DNA from: Sipunculus nudus
Lineage: Eukaryota; Annelida; Sipuncula; Golfingiida; Sipunculidae
DNA length: 64,000 nucleotides
Direction: 5' to 3'
NCBI GenBank assembly: GCA_026874595.1
Contig: CM049310.1
Location: 34,165,558 to 34,229,557, forward strand
Below are positions 44,603 to 57,830 of this stretch, in pieces (the first letter of the stretch is position 1; every line of letters begins with the position of its first letter). The position numbers were made by a program, and so were the translations under genes. The notes under the pieces are model-generated. The model was given only the letters and a program-made list of their open reading frames with translations, ran no database searches and was not told the DNA's origin.

Positions 44603-47600
44603 ATGTTGTCTGACTTTGATGTGGAATTTGTGGAGCGAGGGTATGGTAAAAACTATGTGCGGCTTCTACATGTTAGGAGAGAGGGGAAGTGGCACCATGT
44701 CAAGGAAATAGAGGTCAACACAAGGATAAAGTTAAATGACACCAAGGACTACACTAAAGGAGATAACTCAGACATTGTGGCCACAGACTCACAGAAAAAC
44801 ACAGTGTACATCTTGGCAAAGAAACATGGGGTATGAAAATATGCAATTACATGTTATACAAGTTTAACTGAATTTCAGCAATGTTAAGGATTAGCAATGC
44901 CAGTCAGCCATAGTGCTGGGTATATAATAATCTGATAGGGGTGCTGCAATCAAAATGTAACCAATTTGCTTACCATTTCCCATGACCCCACTTGGCAAGA
45001 TACCAGCACACCCCTCAGATATGCAGATGCTGGAATATATCATTTGGATTTCCTCACCATGTTATCGTTTTGGCCAATCATCATTTCTTATTTGATTTAC
45101 TGCATATCTGTTGTGTAAATTATCATTTGACCTTGAGAAGATTGCTTACAAGGAGTGCAATTAATTTAGACTGGGGAACCAGCAGCCAAGCCACCCTCCC
45201 AGTTCTGTAATTCTTATGGCCTTATGATCTTTGTATGTTAAATAACCTTACAGTGAAAAATCACATATAAATAAATATATCAAGGCACCTTTGAGAAATT
45301 GTATGTTATAAGTCATTGAATGCTGAAAAGAATTTTTTTGTCTAAGTTAGTCAGAATATCACCTGATTGGTACTGAGGTTTGTTAGCAGTGCCATATATG
45401 GCATATCCATTGTTCACACATGATGCATCAGCCAGTTCGCTTAATTTTAGTGGTCACCTCCTCTGACTCAAGCTTGATTGCCTGACCAATGCCTAGTACT
45501 GCCTCGCTGCTCATTAATAATGAGCAGAAAACAGGCTAAGCTATGTAGGCTAATCATGTACATTGATAGGTCAGTATTTCATTTCTTTTGAATAATTTTT
45601 CAGAAAAAGTGGGTTTTTTTTCAGTTCCTTTTTTCTGTTTTTTTTTCCTAAATGCCTGTTTGTGGCCACCTTTCTTAAACCCATGTTTAAGGTGAGAATT
45701 TTTTCAGATAGCACAGCACAAATCATCACAGATAAGGCTTAAACATCTAATTTGTTATCTCAATAAGGAATGAGGAGATGTGACAAAAAATAGCAAATTA
45801 TTTCTATTTCCATCTATTTCTGTACATGGTAGCAAATACGACATATTCCACTATCTATTTCTGTACATGGTATCTGTTACATGTACTAATTTATATTGCA
45901 GATAGAGAATATAGAGAAATTTGCGATTCAGATCTGTCAGCATTTCCTTACTCAGTATGATCATGTTGTTGAAGCTAACATACATATTGAGGAAGCACCA
46001 TGGAAACGAATCAACAAGGTAATGTTGAACATATTTTTCTCAAAACACCAGTGACATATGACATTGTATTTCCAAATAAATATATTTAAACAAGTACCCA
46101 TGGGTCATGCTACCCAGCTGAAATTGGAATTAGTTTCCATGAAATAGAGGACAAGTCACAGGAAAGGAGAATACATACTCTGCATCAGGTACTCAAACTC
46201 TTTTATCTTAATTATTCATACTGATACATGAAGTCGAAGAATTCCTCACAGTTAAGGGGTATGTTGTGGAAGGGAAGACTAGATGATTATTCAGTGATTA
46301 GGTAAGATATTGAAGTTACCAGTGTTGTCTCAGTATTTTACTTACTGGATTCCATTTCACATAGAAAATAATTCTGGCTGCAAATTCAGGAGACAAATAA
46401 TTTGTTATATTCTAATAATGGATAAAAGTATCTGTTCTCAGGGCTTTAGTATATACATGTACTTCATCAATTAAACCTATGAGAATTTACAATTAAAAAA
46501 GTAAAATACAGCTTTGCAGAACATTTGCATTTATCTGAGCACACCAAAACAAATTTAATTAATAGAAATGAATATGCATAATGTAAAGCTTGGGATTAAA
46601 GACCTGTTTATTCATGCTAATTCAGGAATGTTACTGTTATCATCATGTATCCTTATTCCCTTTATTTATTTAATTTTGTAGAATCCTTGTATTGAAAGAT
46701 TTGCTTCACTTATCAAATAATACTTCATCTCCCCCATTAAATGGACTCCTCTGACACATTCCCTCTCACACTTCCAACAAATAAACCTGTCTAACTTAGA
46801 GAAAGATGTCAAAGGGGCCTGTACTGATATTTGATGTCTTTTAAATAATGATAATTCTTTTCACATTTTATAAAGATTAGCAAAAAGCACTGATATCATC
46901 TTGTATATGCTGTCAGTTATGTTAATATGGATGTGTTTAAAACAAGTTGGGGGGATGACAAAATGGCCCCTGGTCGTAACCACAACAGGCCTAACAAGGA
47001 TATCTGGAACAATCACATGAACCAGAGTTTGCAAGTGTCATACAACCCTTCATATGTCTTACAACCAACAGCTGGTGACCTTTCAACTTTTGCATCATTT
47101 CTTATTACATATTTTTTCTGTCCATGTACAAAGACACATGACTTTATTTAATAACAACTTGAACAGATAGATATAAGCTTATACCACTATCAGAGGGGTA
47201 TTATATAAGAACCTTAGCTCTTGAAAAATTCCTCATTACTATATGAATTACACAAACAACTCTTTATCAGCATATACCCCCAGTATGATACAGACCAGTT
47301 GACCATACCAAATGATTGGCAGATCTGACCCCTGTGTGAACTCAGTCGGTTTGGCTGCCTTCCATACCACATATCCATATTGGTATTGGTTCCTGAAAAA
47401 TGCAAATTCTTACCAATTTTCTGGGAAACTGCTTTCACATTTAAGAGTTTACCAAACAAGGAGAGTTTTCATGAACTGAAAGATTTCCACAGTTGTTGTG
47501 ACATGAAGTCCTGAAGAATGACCTCAGAATTTTCAGTTTAAATAAATTTTTAATTTTATTAATTGAAATAAGAGATTTAGTAGAAGTTGAAAAAAAAATT

Positions 47601-50600
47601 CCTCTTTTCAAAGCAGGTAGACACAATATCTGGTGAAAGGGGTAATAAACCAATATTAAAATGAATAAGGCCATAAAAAAAAGTTATGGTTCTCAGGCAC
47701 CGCCCACATCAATTTTAAACCCCCACATCAAAATTTTTATTTTTATTTTCAATATAAACTTTCCAGTTTTGAGCTGCTGCCGCTCCGACATTTCTTTCAA
47801 GAAGATAAAACCATACAATTTCTTTTATTTTGTAGTGCTTAACTTTTTTATCAAAATAAAACTGTTATTTTCATGCTTTTCCTTTATCATTTGACATTTT
47901 TATCGAGACATACCAAAAAATTTAAATAAAAAAAGTGCCTGAGAACCATACCTTTTTTTTTTTTTTGGCCTAAATGAACTATTTTATTAAAAAATATAAG
48001 ACCTCAGGCCTATAGTTCCATAAATGCATATATCATACAATAAAAATAAGAAATTTTACAAAGTTTATAATACAATATCATCATGCTAATAAAAAAAGAC
48101 TCCTCAAATTCTCTTGACCGAAGGATCACATGTGATTACTTTCTAATTTTATTTATTTTTGTTTACAGGGAGGAATGGAACATGTTCATGCTTTCATTTC
48201 AAGTCCTGAAGTCGTCAGGGTGTGTGATGTCATACAAAGGAAACATGGTATGTACTCTGTGAATTAGTAATACAATTAATTCCTCAAAAGTGAGCCATGT
48301 AATCAGACATTCATCATACAACAAGGTATCTGTAGTTACATAGACACTGTGAAACAGCTGAAGTAGTTGTTAAAATGAGGTCTGGGCATTTTATTAGAAA
48401 TGTGTGAAATTTCCTCACCTATGTAGATGAAAGATCAGAAACATACTTTGTTTGTGTGATAGTTCATAAATAATTATAAGAACAATATAGGTTAAGTCTG
48501 ATGAATTACCATGTAAATAAATTTTAATCAAACAAAAATGTGTAAGGAGAAAACCTGCCGTGTAGTTGCATAAATATGAATGTATATTAAAATGGATTGA
48601 AATTGCTTTCTTAATATATTGCAGGACTTTGGTGATGTGTGAGATATCTTTGTGGTGTCACAAAGATTATATTAAATGTCATATTTCTATTGTATTCCTC
48701 AGATTATATTTAATGTCATATTTCCATTGTATTCCTCTGGTTTTAATGAACTATGTTACCCCTTAAGCATGTTACTCTCCAAGTCACAAGTTGATGATGT
48801 TTCAATGATTTATTTAATTTCTTTATGGATTTCATTATGCTGATTGCTCTTGAATAAAGACGACTGACTTTTAAATTATTTTAACATTTTAAGAAAACTT
48901 TGTTCTTCACATGATTTAAGGAGATGTCCTTGTTGGAGGTACCCGTAATGTCCTTTAAATAAGGATGAAAGTTACCATATGATAAGTCCAACACCTAACC
49001 CATCACGGTTTATATTAATAAGTGCACAACTGTGTGAGACTGACATATACATGCTACACCATTTCTTTTGCACCAATGGTATGCAGGATATTGAGGTATG
49101 GCACGGCTGTATCCAAATGACTAAAAATAAAATGAAAAAATCACAAAACTAATGCTGTCACTGCAGGCATCATTCTTGTTTTTAAGGAAAAAGTGACATC
49201 ACAAAGACCTCACAAAGGTCGGTCGCATATGACATTGCATTGTCTGGTGTCATGACCAGGAATGGTTTGTTTTTTCACTGGTGATACCCATGTTGCAAAT
49301 ATTATTGGCTGTTGTGTCATATTTTAGATTATTTTTCTCAAAAAAATTAATTCATGGTAAGACATATTTCACCCTGGCAGCTTGCAGAATAGCTACTGTA
49401 CCTTTGAGTCAGAAATCCTTATTCTGTCTTACAGGTATAAAAAGTTATCCTGGAAGAACATGCAGATATGGATACTGGGACAGACTATCACAGAACAAGT
49501 TATTGATGCATTAATGTATATGCTGGAAATAAAATAATAATCATTTTGAGGCTAACTTTAGATAAGTATCTCAAACCTAGGGTTACATGTTTAAAATAGA
49601 AAGTAGGAGCACAATGTGGTTAGTACCAATGAAACTTGAAAAAACCATCAACCTGTTTGGTTTAATCTCTCATTAACATAATTAAAATTTGTTTAATTAT
49701 ACCCTTATCAGGTCATCCTCAGGTGTCAGCAGGCATTAAAGGTATGAAGATTATGAAGACCACACAATCAGCTTTTGTGAATTTTGTACAGGACGAGTAT
49801 CGATCTTTACCAGACATGGATGATCGTATCTTCTGCACCGTGGTAGAGTCAACATGGTGGTACAAAACCCTACAAGGACTGGATTTTGATAAAGCATGGT
49901 AACATACTTGTATTTATTTCTATGTCAGGGCTGTTGAATATGTTCTGTGATAAAGACATTTCTTGACATGCAAATTATTTGACCATCCATGGTCTGCATT
50001 TAGTGATTTATCGTAATATAAGGGGGAGTCCAGGCTGCAAAATTTAGTCTAAAACCCTAAATAAATTTGCAGCTGCTGAAAAAAGGGAGGTCCGGTCCTT
50101 AATTGAGAAAGAAAATAAACCGTATTGCTAGGAAATAATATGAATGAACCAAAATAGTAACTAGTACAAGAACTGATACAGAAAAAATTCAAAAATCATG
50201 CAATTCCCATTAAAATAAAGAAGCAGATTTAATACAGTTAGTTGGTTTCATTATGCAGGATGGTAATGTACTGTTTCTGTGGCAGGGAGACTGTGAAGAC
50301 CACTATACTGGAGCAGTTTGCTGGACCACCAGACACTGGAGTCTTCTCACCATCAGTCCAGCAGACCCTCTATCTTACCCAGAAAGCAGCACTGTCAAAG
50401 GTCCCCCAGGTCAGCATATTCACTGTTCATATGGTTAGCCAAAATTAGACGGTGGTAATAGCAGTTAAGGGGCCCTACTCCGACGTCTGATGTCTATTAA
50501 CTAAAGATAATCCCATGCACATTTTATGAAAACACACCAGAAAATACCAATCCTACTACACACAGGCTTTTCGTTTTTTGGGGGGTTTATTTTGGCATGT

Positions 50601-53600
50601 GTTTATAACATGTTGGGGGTCACCAAAACAACCAGAACACATTGAACAAGACCATATGGCAGCATATCAGAGAGGCTTTTTGCATGAGTGATCTTTAAGC
50701 TTGTACATGTGCAACTAACCACCTTCAGTTACACAATCTTTCTGTTTTTAACCAACGTTGAACTGTGTTTACTACCAGCATGTAGATAAACAAGTTCAGG
50801 TGAACTTTTCTTAACAGGAAGTATGTACAGTTCAAAAATATGTATGCAGAGTAAAACAGAAATGACATGAATTGTACAGTAAATGTATTTTTTTTTTTAA
50901 AGACACATTGTACCTTTAACTACTTTGGTCCTACCATGATCTGACAAATGAATATGGGATTATTTATCAATATTCCATGATGTAAAGTATGTTTCTGAAG
51001 CCTGGCAGTTTGTGATGGTGTTCGTAACTGACACAGAAGTTGGTATTGCAGTATTGTGTATACTGAGATCTGACATGGTATGTAATGGTCATGTTATGTG
51101 TATACTACTAGGTTTGCCTTAATAGTGTCTGTCAAACTTAATTTTAGAAATGTGACCTATATAATATATAACCTTAAAATATGGTATGATGTGTAAAATA
51201 GTCTCCTCTGTAAAGTTTGACTATTGCATGTTAGTTGTATGAAATAAATATTTATAAATTATTATAGTGTCAAGTTTATAGTAAATCAGCACCCACAGCT
51301 CTTCCAGGAATGACTGATTAAATATTAATGAAATGCATGGTCAGTGTATGGGACACAGCCATGCATTTACATGTATTGAATATATACATTTGCAATCACC
51401 CACAATGCATATTTATAATCAATTTGAAAATGGTGTCAGTGACCAAGTGGCCATTATGCTCGTCATATTAAGTTTCAAATTTTCATACAACAAATCATGT
51501 CAGTTAGGACTTAACTCATGTATCCTGGAGGACATGATATTTTACACTTACATTTAATCAAGTTCTAAATCCAATGCAGAAACAGCAACCTGAGCAATGT
51601 TTTAATATTGAACAAGTCCTTATTGAATATCTTTATCAGGACTCCTTTGTTTTAGGGTAACATATGAAAGACTGGGTGATTTTTGTACACAACTTATCAT
51701 TAAGACTAGTAGTTTGTTTATTTACCTGAAAATCTTTTCAAAATTTTTATAGATATAAGAGACAGTGAGTTAGAAGAAGTAAGAATTGTCATATTGTGTG
51801 GGATGGGACGTGTAATAATCATGATTGCAAATGAATGGTTGTAGTGATTTTCATGGTCTTTATATTCTTGAGAAAATGACCGAAATAGTAAATTATCATG
51901 ACATCATAAAAACTATATATATTATAATTGGAAGTGGTGGCACTAAACCTTTGTCATGGAATCCTCTGTGGCCACACCTCAGAAATCCTGTTTTTGGTCT
52001 TGAACTATCAGGAATTATGACATTATGTGTCCTAAGGAGGTCTTTTTACATACTTTTCCATAAATCTGGACAAATTTCATATTAATTACCAGTTGGCTAT
52101 CACAGTGCCATCTGCCAAGAGACAGCAGGTGAACTCACCCCATGGAAAACTTGGATTTCTTACGTCAGTGGACCAAAGGGTATACCACTAATATACAGAG
52201 GAAGGCAATATGCCAGACGAGGGAGGGCATGCAGATAATGTTGTTTTCAAACAATATGAATAAATGTTATATATTTCACAGATGCAGAAGATGAGGATGG
52301 TCTTGCCAAATGTCCATGCTTACACATTTGATTTCACCAAATTCAAAAAGCTAGGCATCACAGAGAACAATGAGGTGAGATAATCTTATTTTCAAACATT
52401 TTATCCACCCTAAATAACCACTGCAACACAAAGTCATATACAGTGTTGAAGTCATGTCGTATAAGCACTTTCAAAGACTGTTGAAGAGCAAAGTCACATA
52501 CACATTCTAGAATCACAGAATAGCAGAAAGAGGTCATGTGAGGATAATGGTATAAGGTAAAGGTACCTTTGAAATCTGGCTGCTCACATTTTAGAATTTG
52601 AGATATTTTTATGTAGACAGCTGCCCTAGGTGTTCAGCAATATTTGAAGTGGCAGGTGAAATATTTCTGTCTGTAAAAAATTAATTTAATTAAGTATGAT
52701 ATGGTCGTAAGTGAAGCACTTTTCACTTTTAATTTTAAACAAGTGACCCATGGGTCATGACGCTCAGCTGACTGGGAAGAGATTCGCAAAAGGAAATTTT
52801 ATCATCAGAATGGTAGTATATACCCATTCAACTGAAGCATCAAACAGATTAACCAATAGGCCAAGATTTAGTCTGTATTTATATATCTCAAAAATAGAGA
52901 AAAATGTGTAAACTTTTAAAACTAGAATACGGGTAACCGACAAGTGACTACATGTATCTGCTAAAATCGGATAGTGAGGCATGGATTGAGTGGCAAGGGG
53001 AAATAGAGTGAGGTATGTTGCATATTAGCATGGATGTCTGCAGCCTAAATGTGTATGTAGGTTGTGCCACCTACCACAAATCCAGAAAGCTGTCCAAGTT
53101 GTATACACCTGCAAAATTTTAGGCAGAAAAGTCAAACCACTACATGTATATGAGCGATTTTTGCCCATGGCAGACAAACAGACAAACACTGTGCAAAAAT
53201 CTTTGCAGGTAACCCCTCCAGTTTTGTGTATGATAAAGACCTATGTGAGATCTAAACACATGCACAATTTTGGCCCAATCGGTCAAATGGTTCCTGAGAT
53301 ATGAGCTTGGATGTGTCCAGCGTTAACTAGAATGTAGGTGGCGCCACCTGTCATAAAATCAAGAAAGCTGTCCACGATGTATAAACCTGCAAAATTTTAG
53401 GCAGTTATGTCGAACCACTACAGAGAAATGAGTAATTTTAGGCCACGGCAGACTAACAGACAGACGCTGTGCAAACATTGTTACAGGTGGCGCCACCATT
53501 TTTTGTGTATGTTACAGAGCTATCAAAGGGCTACATTTGTATAAATTTTATTTCCTGATCAGTCAAACGGTTCCCGAGATATAAGCTTGGATGTCATCAG

Positions 53601-56537
53601 CGTGAACGTGAACGTAGGTGGCGCCACCTGTCATAAAATCAAGAAAGCTATCCTGGATGTATACACATGACGAATTTCAGGTGAATTAGTCAATTCACTG
53701 CAGAGATATGAGTGATTTTAACCCAAGGCAGATGAACAGATGGACACTGTGCAAACATGGTTACAGGTGGCGCCACCATTTTTTGTGTATGTTATAAAGC
53801 AATCCAAGGGCTACATTTGTATCAGTTTTATTTCCTGATCGATCAAACGGTTCCCGAGATATGAGGGTTTATGAGTGGAAACAGACCCACAAATGGACAC
53901 TGGATAGAGAGGAAAGGTCAGAGGTCAATGCAAATTGGTTAGGCACCAGTTCACATGTGACCCGATAATAGGTGTAAGTTTGGGAAAAATCGGTCCATTG
54001 GTCTCCGAGGAGCTCTCTGGAAACGAACGCCGCCGCGGCGGAGGAACTCGGTCAAAAACATATTATCCGCAAAACTTCGTTTTGGCGGATACAAAAATAC
54101 AGGTGGCTCCACCAGTCTGTAGAAACTAATAAAAACACTTAATGGTCAATATCCATGCAAAAAATCATGGTGATCTCTGCATTAGTTGTTCAGATACTTC
54201 AGTTTTTGTATCAAATTGTCCATTATTCTGAGGGATACTTCAGAGTCCTATAGCTTGAAGGATATGGGTAACAGAGACCTAATTTCAAGTTTCCACAGGC
54301 ACCTTTCATGGGCCTCCTTGCATGACAAGAATGAAGATTCCAGGTCCAGTTGTTGCGATTTGTACCCTGTTGACAGATAACCACATCTTTAAAGGTCTCA
54401 ATAAAAAGAAAAAAATTCGTAAAAATTTGAAAAAAAAAATAGAGGTGGCACACCCAGTCTGCAGAAACTGATGGAACAGCTCATGATCAATATGTATGCC
54501 GAAAATCATGACCATCAGTGTTGTAGTTATTGAAATACTGCAGTTTTTGTATCAAATTTTCCATTATTCTGGGGGGGGGGGATATTTTGGACCCATACAG
54601 CTTAAAGAATATGGGTAACAGAGACCTAATTTCAAGTTTCCATGGAGACTTTTCATGGGTCTCCCTGTGTGTCAAGAATGAAGATTCTTGGTCCAGTTTT
54701 TATGATTTGTGCCCTGTTAACAGATGTTCATATCTTTAAAGGTCTCAAAAATACAGAAAAATTTTGTAAAAAAAAACGAACAAATACAGGTGGTGCCACC
54801 AGTCTGCAGAAACTTATGAAACACTCCATGATCAATATCCATGCAAACAATTATGGTTATCTCTGCATTAGTTGTTCAGATACTTTAGCTTTTGTATCAA
54901 ATTTTCCATTATTCTGAGCTGTACTTTGGAGTGCCATAGCTCAAAGGATATGGGTAACAGAGACCAAATTTCAGGTTTCCATGGAGACTTATCATGGGTC
55001 TCCCTGTGTGTCAAGAACGAAGATTCTAGGTCCAGTCGTTACGATTTGTACCCTGTTGACAGATAACTACATCCTTAAAGGTCTCAAAAATGGAGAAAAC
55101 AATTCGTGAACATTGAAAAATACAGGTGGCGCCACCAGTCTGCACAAACTGATGAAACATCTCATGATCAATATGTATGTCGAAAATCATGACCATCAGT
55201 GATGTAGTTAATGATATATTGAAGTTTTTGTATGAAATTTTTGACTATTCTGGGGGGTAATTTTGGGCCCCATAGCTCGAAGGATATGGGTAACAGAGAC
55301 CTAATTTCTGGTTTCCATGGAGACTTTTCATAGGTCTCTCAGTGTGTCGAAAATGAAGATTCTAGGTCCAGTCGTTACGATTTGTGCCACGCTAACAGAT
55401 GACAGCATCCTCAAAGGTCTCAAAAATAGAGGAAAAAATCGTAAAAAATCAAACAGTACAGGTGGCGCCACCAGTCTGCAGGAACTGATCGAACATCTCA
55501 TGATCAATATGTATGCCAAAAATGAAGACCATCAGTGATGTAGTTATTGAGATATTGAAGTTTTTGTATGAAATTTTTTACTATTCTGGGGGGTACTTTG
55601 GGGCCCCATAGCTCAAAGGATATGGGTAACAGAGACCTAATTTCTGGTTTCCAAGGAGATTTTTCATGGACCTCTCAGGGTGTCAAGAATTAAGATTCTA
55701 AGTCCAGTCTTTATGATTTGTGCCTTGTTAACAGATGTTCACATTTTTAAAGGTCTCAAAAATAGAGAAAAAAATTCGTAAAAAATCGAAAAATACAGGT
55801 GGCGCCACCAGTCTGCAGGAAGTGATGTAACATCTCATGATCAATATGTATGCCAAAAATCATGACCATCAGTCAAGTAGTTAATGAGATATTGAAGTTT
55901 TTGTATGAAATTTTTTACTTTTTTGGGGGGTACTTTGGGGCCACATAGCTCGAAGGATATGGGTAACAGAGACCTAATTTCTGGTTTCCAAGGAGATTTT
56001 TTATGGACCTCTCAGAATCCCAAGTTACAAGGTTCTAGGTTCAGTGGTTACGATTTGTGCCTGGTTAACGGACGGACAGACGGACGACGGACAAAGAGTG
56101 ATCGCTATAGCTCAGATGACTTTCAGTCAGCTGAGCTAAAAAGGAGTATGATGGATGTGTTGTATCTAAATGAGATTTACTGGAGTGTCCAGTGGGGATA
56201 AAGGATCTTTTTTTCATATTTTTCTAAATACCAGAATTTTTAAGTAAAAAAGGGGGATACGGTCCTCATACCCCCTTCAAAATATGTCCCTGGTGTCAAT
56301 ATTTTTAAAACCACCTAGCTCAACTCCCTCTGGTTCATTAAGGGTTTTTTTTTGGGGGGGGGGGGAATCAGGGCATATGCAACTTTTCATCTCCATCCCC
56401 TCCCCCTTTTCCATAGTTCATTTTATCACTGAAGTTAATCTCTCTTTTAAATCCTCCAGGTTTTCCAGCCAACAGATAAACCGTCTGGAAACATTACAGC
56501 CACCCTGGAAAGGCGAAAGTTACTGTCAAAGATTTAG
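44603..56537 (+). CDS. UOX: Uricase (urate oxidase), complete, seven coding exons
   Basis: It oxidises urate to 5-hydroxyisourate, normally in peroxisomes, without a metal or cofactor. Exons: 44603-44830, 45902-46018, 48169-48247, 49712-49898, 50286-50409, 52282-52374 and 56460-56537; all introns are GT-AG and phases agree. The product is 301 residues, the usual length. Both T-fold halves are present. By comparison with Aspergillus uricase, the active site is complete: Lys16 (YGKNYVRLL), Thr61 and Asp62 (ATDSQKNTV), Phe163, Arg180 (MDDRIF), Val228-Gln229 (SPSVQQTLY), Asn255 and His257 (LPNVHAYTFD). The C-terminus is SKI, a variant of the peroxisomal SKL signal. An acceptor (TTTGCAG) 14 nt before the ATG implies an upstream non-coding exon. 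Introns 2 and 6 hold mobile DNA. The best poly(A) signal is AATAAA at 57561. Confidence 0.95.
47669..47970. mobile_element. MITE, family A copy 2, in uricase intron 2
   Basis: The ends are GGCCATAAAAAAAA then GTTATGGTTCTCAGGCAC at the left, and GTGCCTGAGAACCATACC, a T-run and GGCC at the right. There is a perfect TAA duplication (47666-47668 and 47971-47973). It is non-coding and is related to 2311-2585. Confidence 0.75.
52736..56143. mobile_element. Helentron-associated-like tandem-unit element in uricase intron 6
   Basis: The left tip has a palindromic GACCCATGGGTC and GCTCAGCTGACT. The right tip is a 29-nt hairpin (56109-56137) with 13-bp arms, one mismatch and a TTC loop, followed by an A-run. 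The tips share an inverted GCTCAGCTGACT/AGTCAGCTGAGC. Between them are two tandem families: about 280-bp units (53.04-53.9 kb) and about 330-bp units (54.1-56.05 kb). There are no genes; the short frames are repeat translations. The HINE-like class is inferred from the structure. Confidence 0.55.
56109..56137. other. Terminal hairpin of the intron 6 element
   Basis: AGCTCAGATGACT, loop TTC, then AGTCAGCTGAGCT. The identical hairpin is at 62027-62055. Confidence 0.8.
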
Positions 56538-57560
56538 AGGCATATCAGAAGATTACAGATTACAGCCTGAACAAATTTCACTAAGGCCAAGGCAGAGCAA
56601 TATAATTCCTTTGGAAATTGATCATGAAGACACAAATTATAATTGTTCAGGGATTACGGTATGTTATTATGTCTGAGGATAGAGAGAATCATGAAACAAA
56701 CACACAACTTGTTATTATATCATAAATGGGGACGGTAGCATGATTGATAAATCTACCTATACCTATACTCAGTTAATGGGTTTGCAATATAAAGTGGATG
56801 TAACATACCAGGTGAATGAGAAGAAACTGTTAAAATAAAAGTTATATGATGAAATGTTATATGTCAATATATGTTATTGTTGATTATGTTCTGTTTACAC
56901 CGTATAATTAAGTACATACCCAATGTAGGTCAGGGGTTTGCTGAAAACAGTAGGTGTTACCTGGATGGAGGAGAAGATGATTTATAGACAATTTGTTATA
57001 TAGAAATATATATTACTGTTAACATCTGATTATGTTCTGTTTATAACATATTGTAGAGTAAGTATATTACTGTTATAATCTATAATATATTATTTAATCA
57101 AATTTTACCAGGTTATATTCTATGTATTCACAAATTCATTTGTGTACTTAATTCATTACGCTGCACTGAGCTGACAGATGTGCATTTAGTTCTGAAGTAT
57201 TGGTTTCTTCATTGATTTGAACAATTGATCAAATGTGACCATTTCAATACATATTTAATATTTGTTTGTGTATTTCTTTTATGTATCATTTATTTTGAAA
57301 AAAATTGTAAATGGAAATATTATTAATATAGTACAATACTGGGACTATCCAAAGCATATGACAGATACATCTGAATATTGTATTTTTTCTATATAATTTA
57401 CACTTAGCTAGTTCCACTACAAAGGCCCTCAAAGCAGTTATTTCATTTACATAAATAGACTGAACAGAACATGCAGGATGATGGCATGAGTGTCGCTGAC
57501 AAAAATATTGTATCATTCTAGTCATTGGGATTCAAAAACCTATAAAATGTCGTTTGCTCA

Positions 57561-57566
57561 AATAAA
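57561..57566 (+). terminator. Candidate poly(A) signal of uricase
   Basis: AATAAA with GT-rich and T-rich sequence 20-60 nt downstream. An earlier AATAAA is at 56834-56839. Confidence 0.4.
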
Positions 57567-57830
57567 GTGTGACTAATAACAGTGTCAGCAGTGTCAAACT
57601 TGTACTGTTTTTTTTGTATGAATGTTGTATGGATGTAGAACTGGAATGGTTATATTGTTCCTCTGAATTGGTGAAAGGGAAAGCCTAGAAATTAGGCTTC
57701 TACCATATGCATTAAAGTTGTAATTATACATTTTTCAATGATAGATATTTAATTGTATCCTGATATAATAGCTCACAGTATAATGGACATACAGAACAAA
57801 ATCCAATATATTTAAGGTACAGTGCAGTAA

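Noticed and set aside
44487-44711. 74-codon plus-strand frame overlapping uricase exon 1
   Set aside because: It is a shadow in a different frame. The uricase frame has strong family similarity.
54186-56201. Several 60-98 codon frames with similar sequences
   Set aside because: They recur because the 330-bp repeat unit recurs, on both strands, with no splice or domain evidence.
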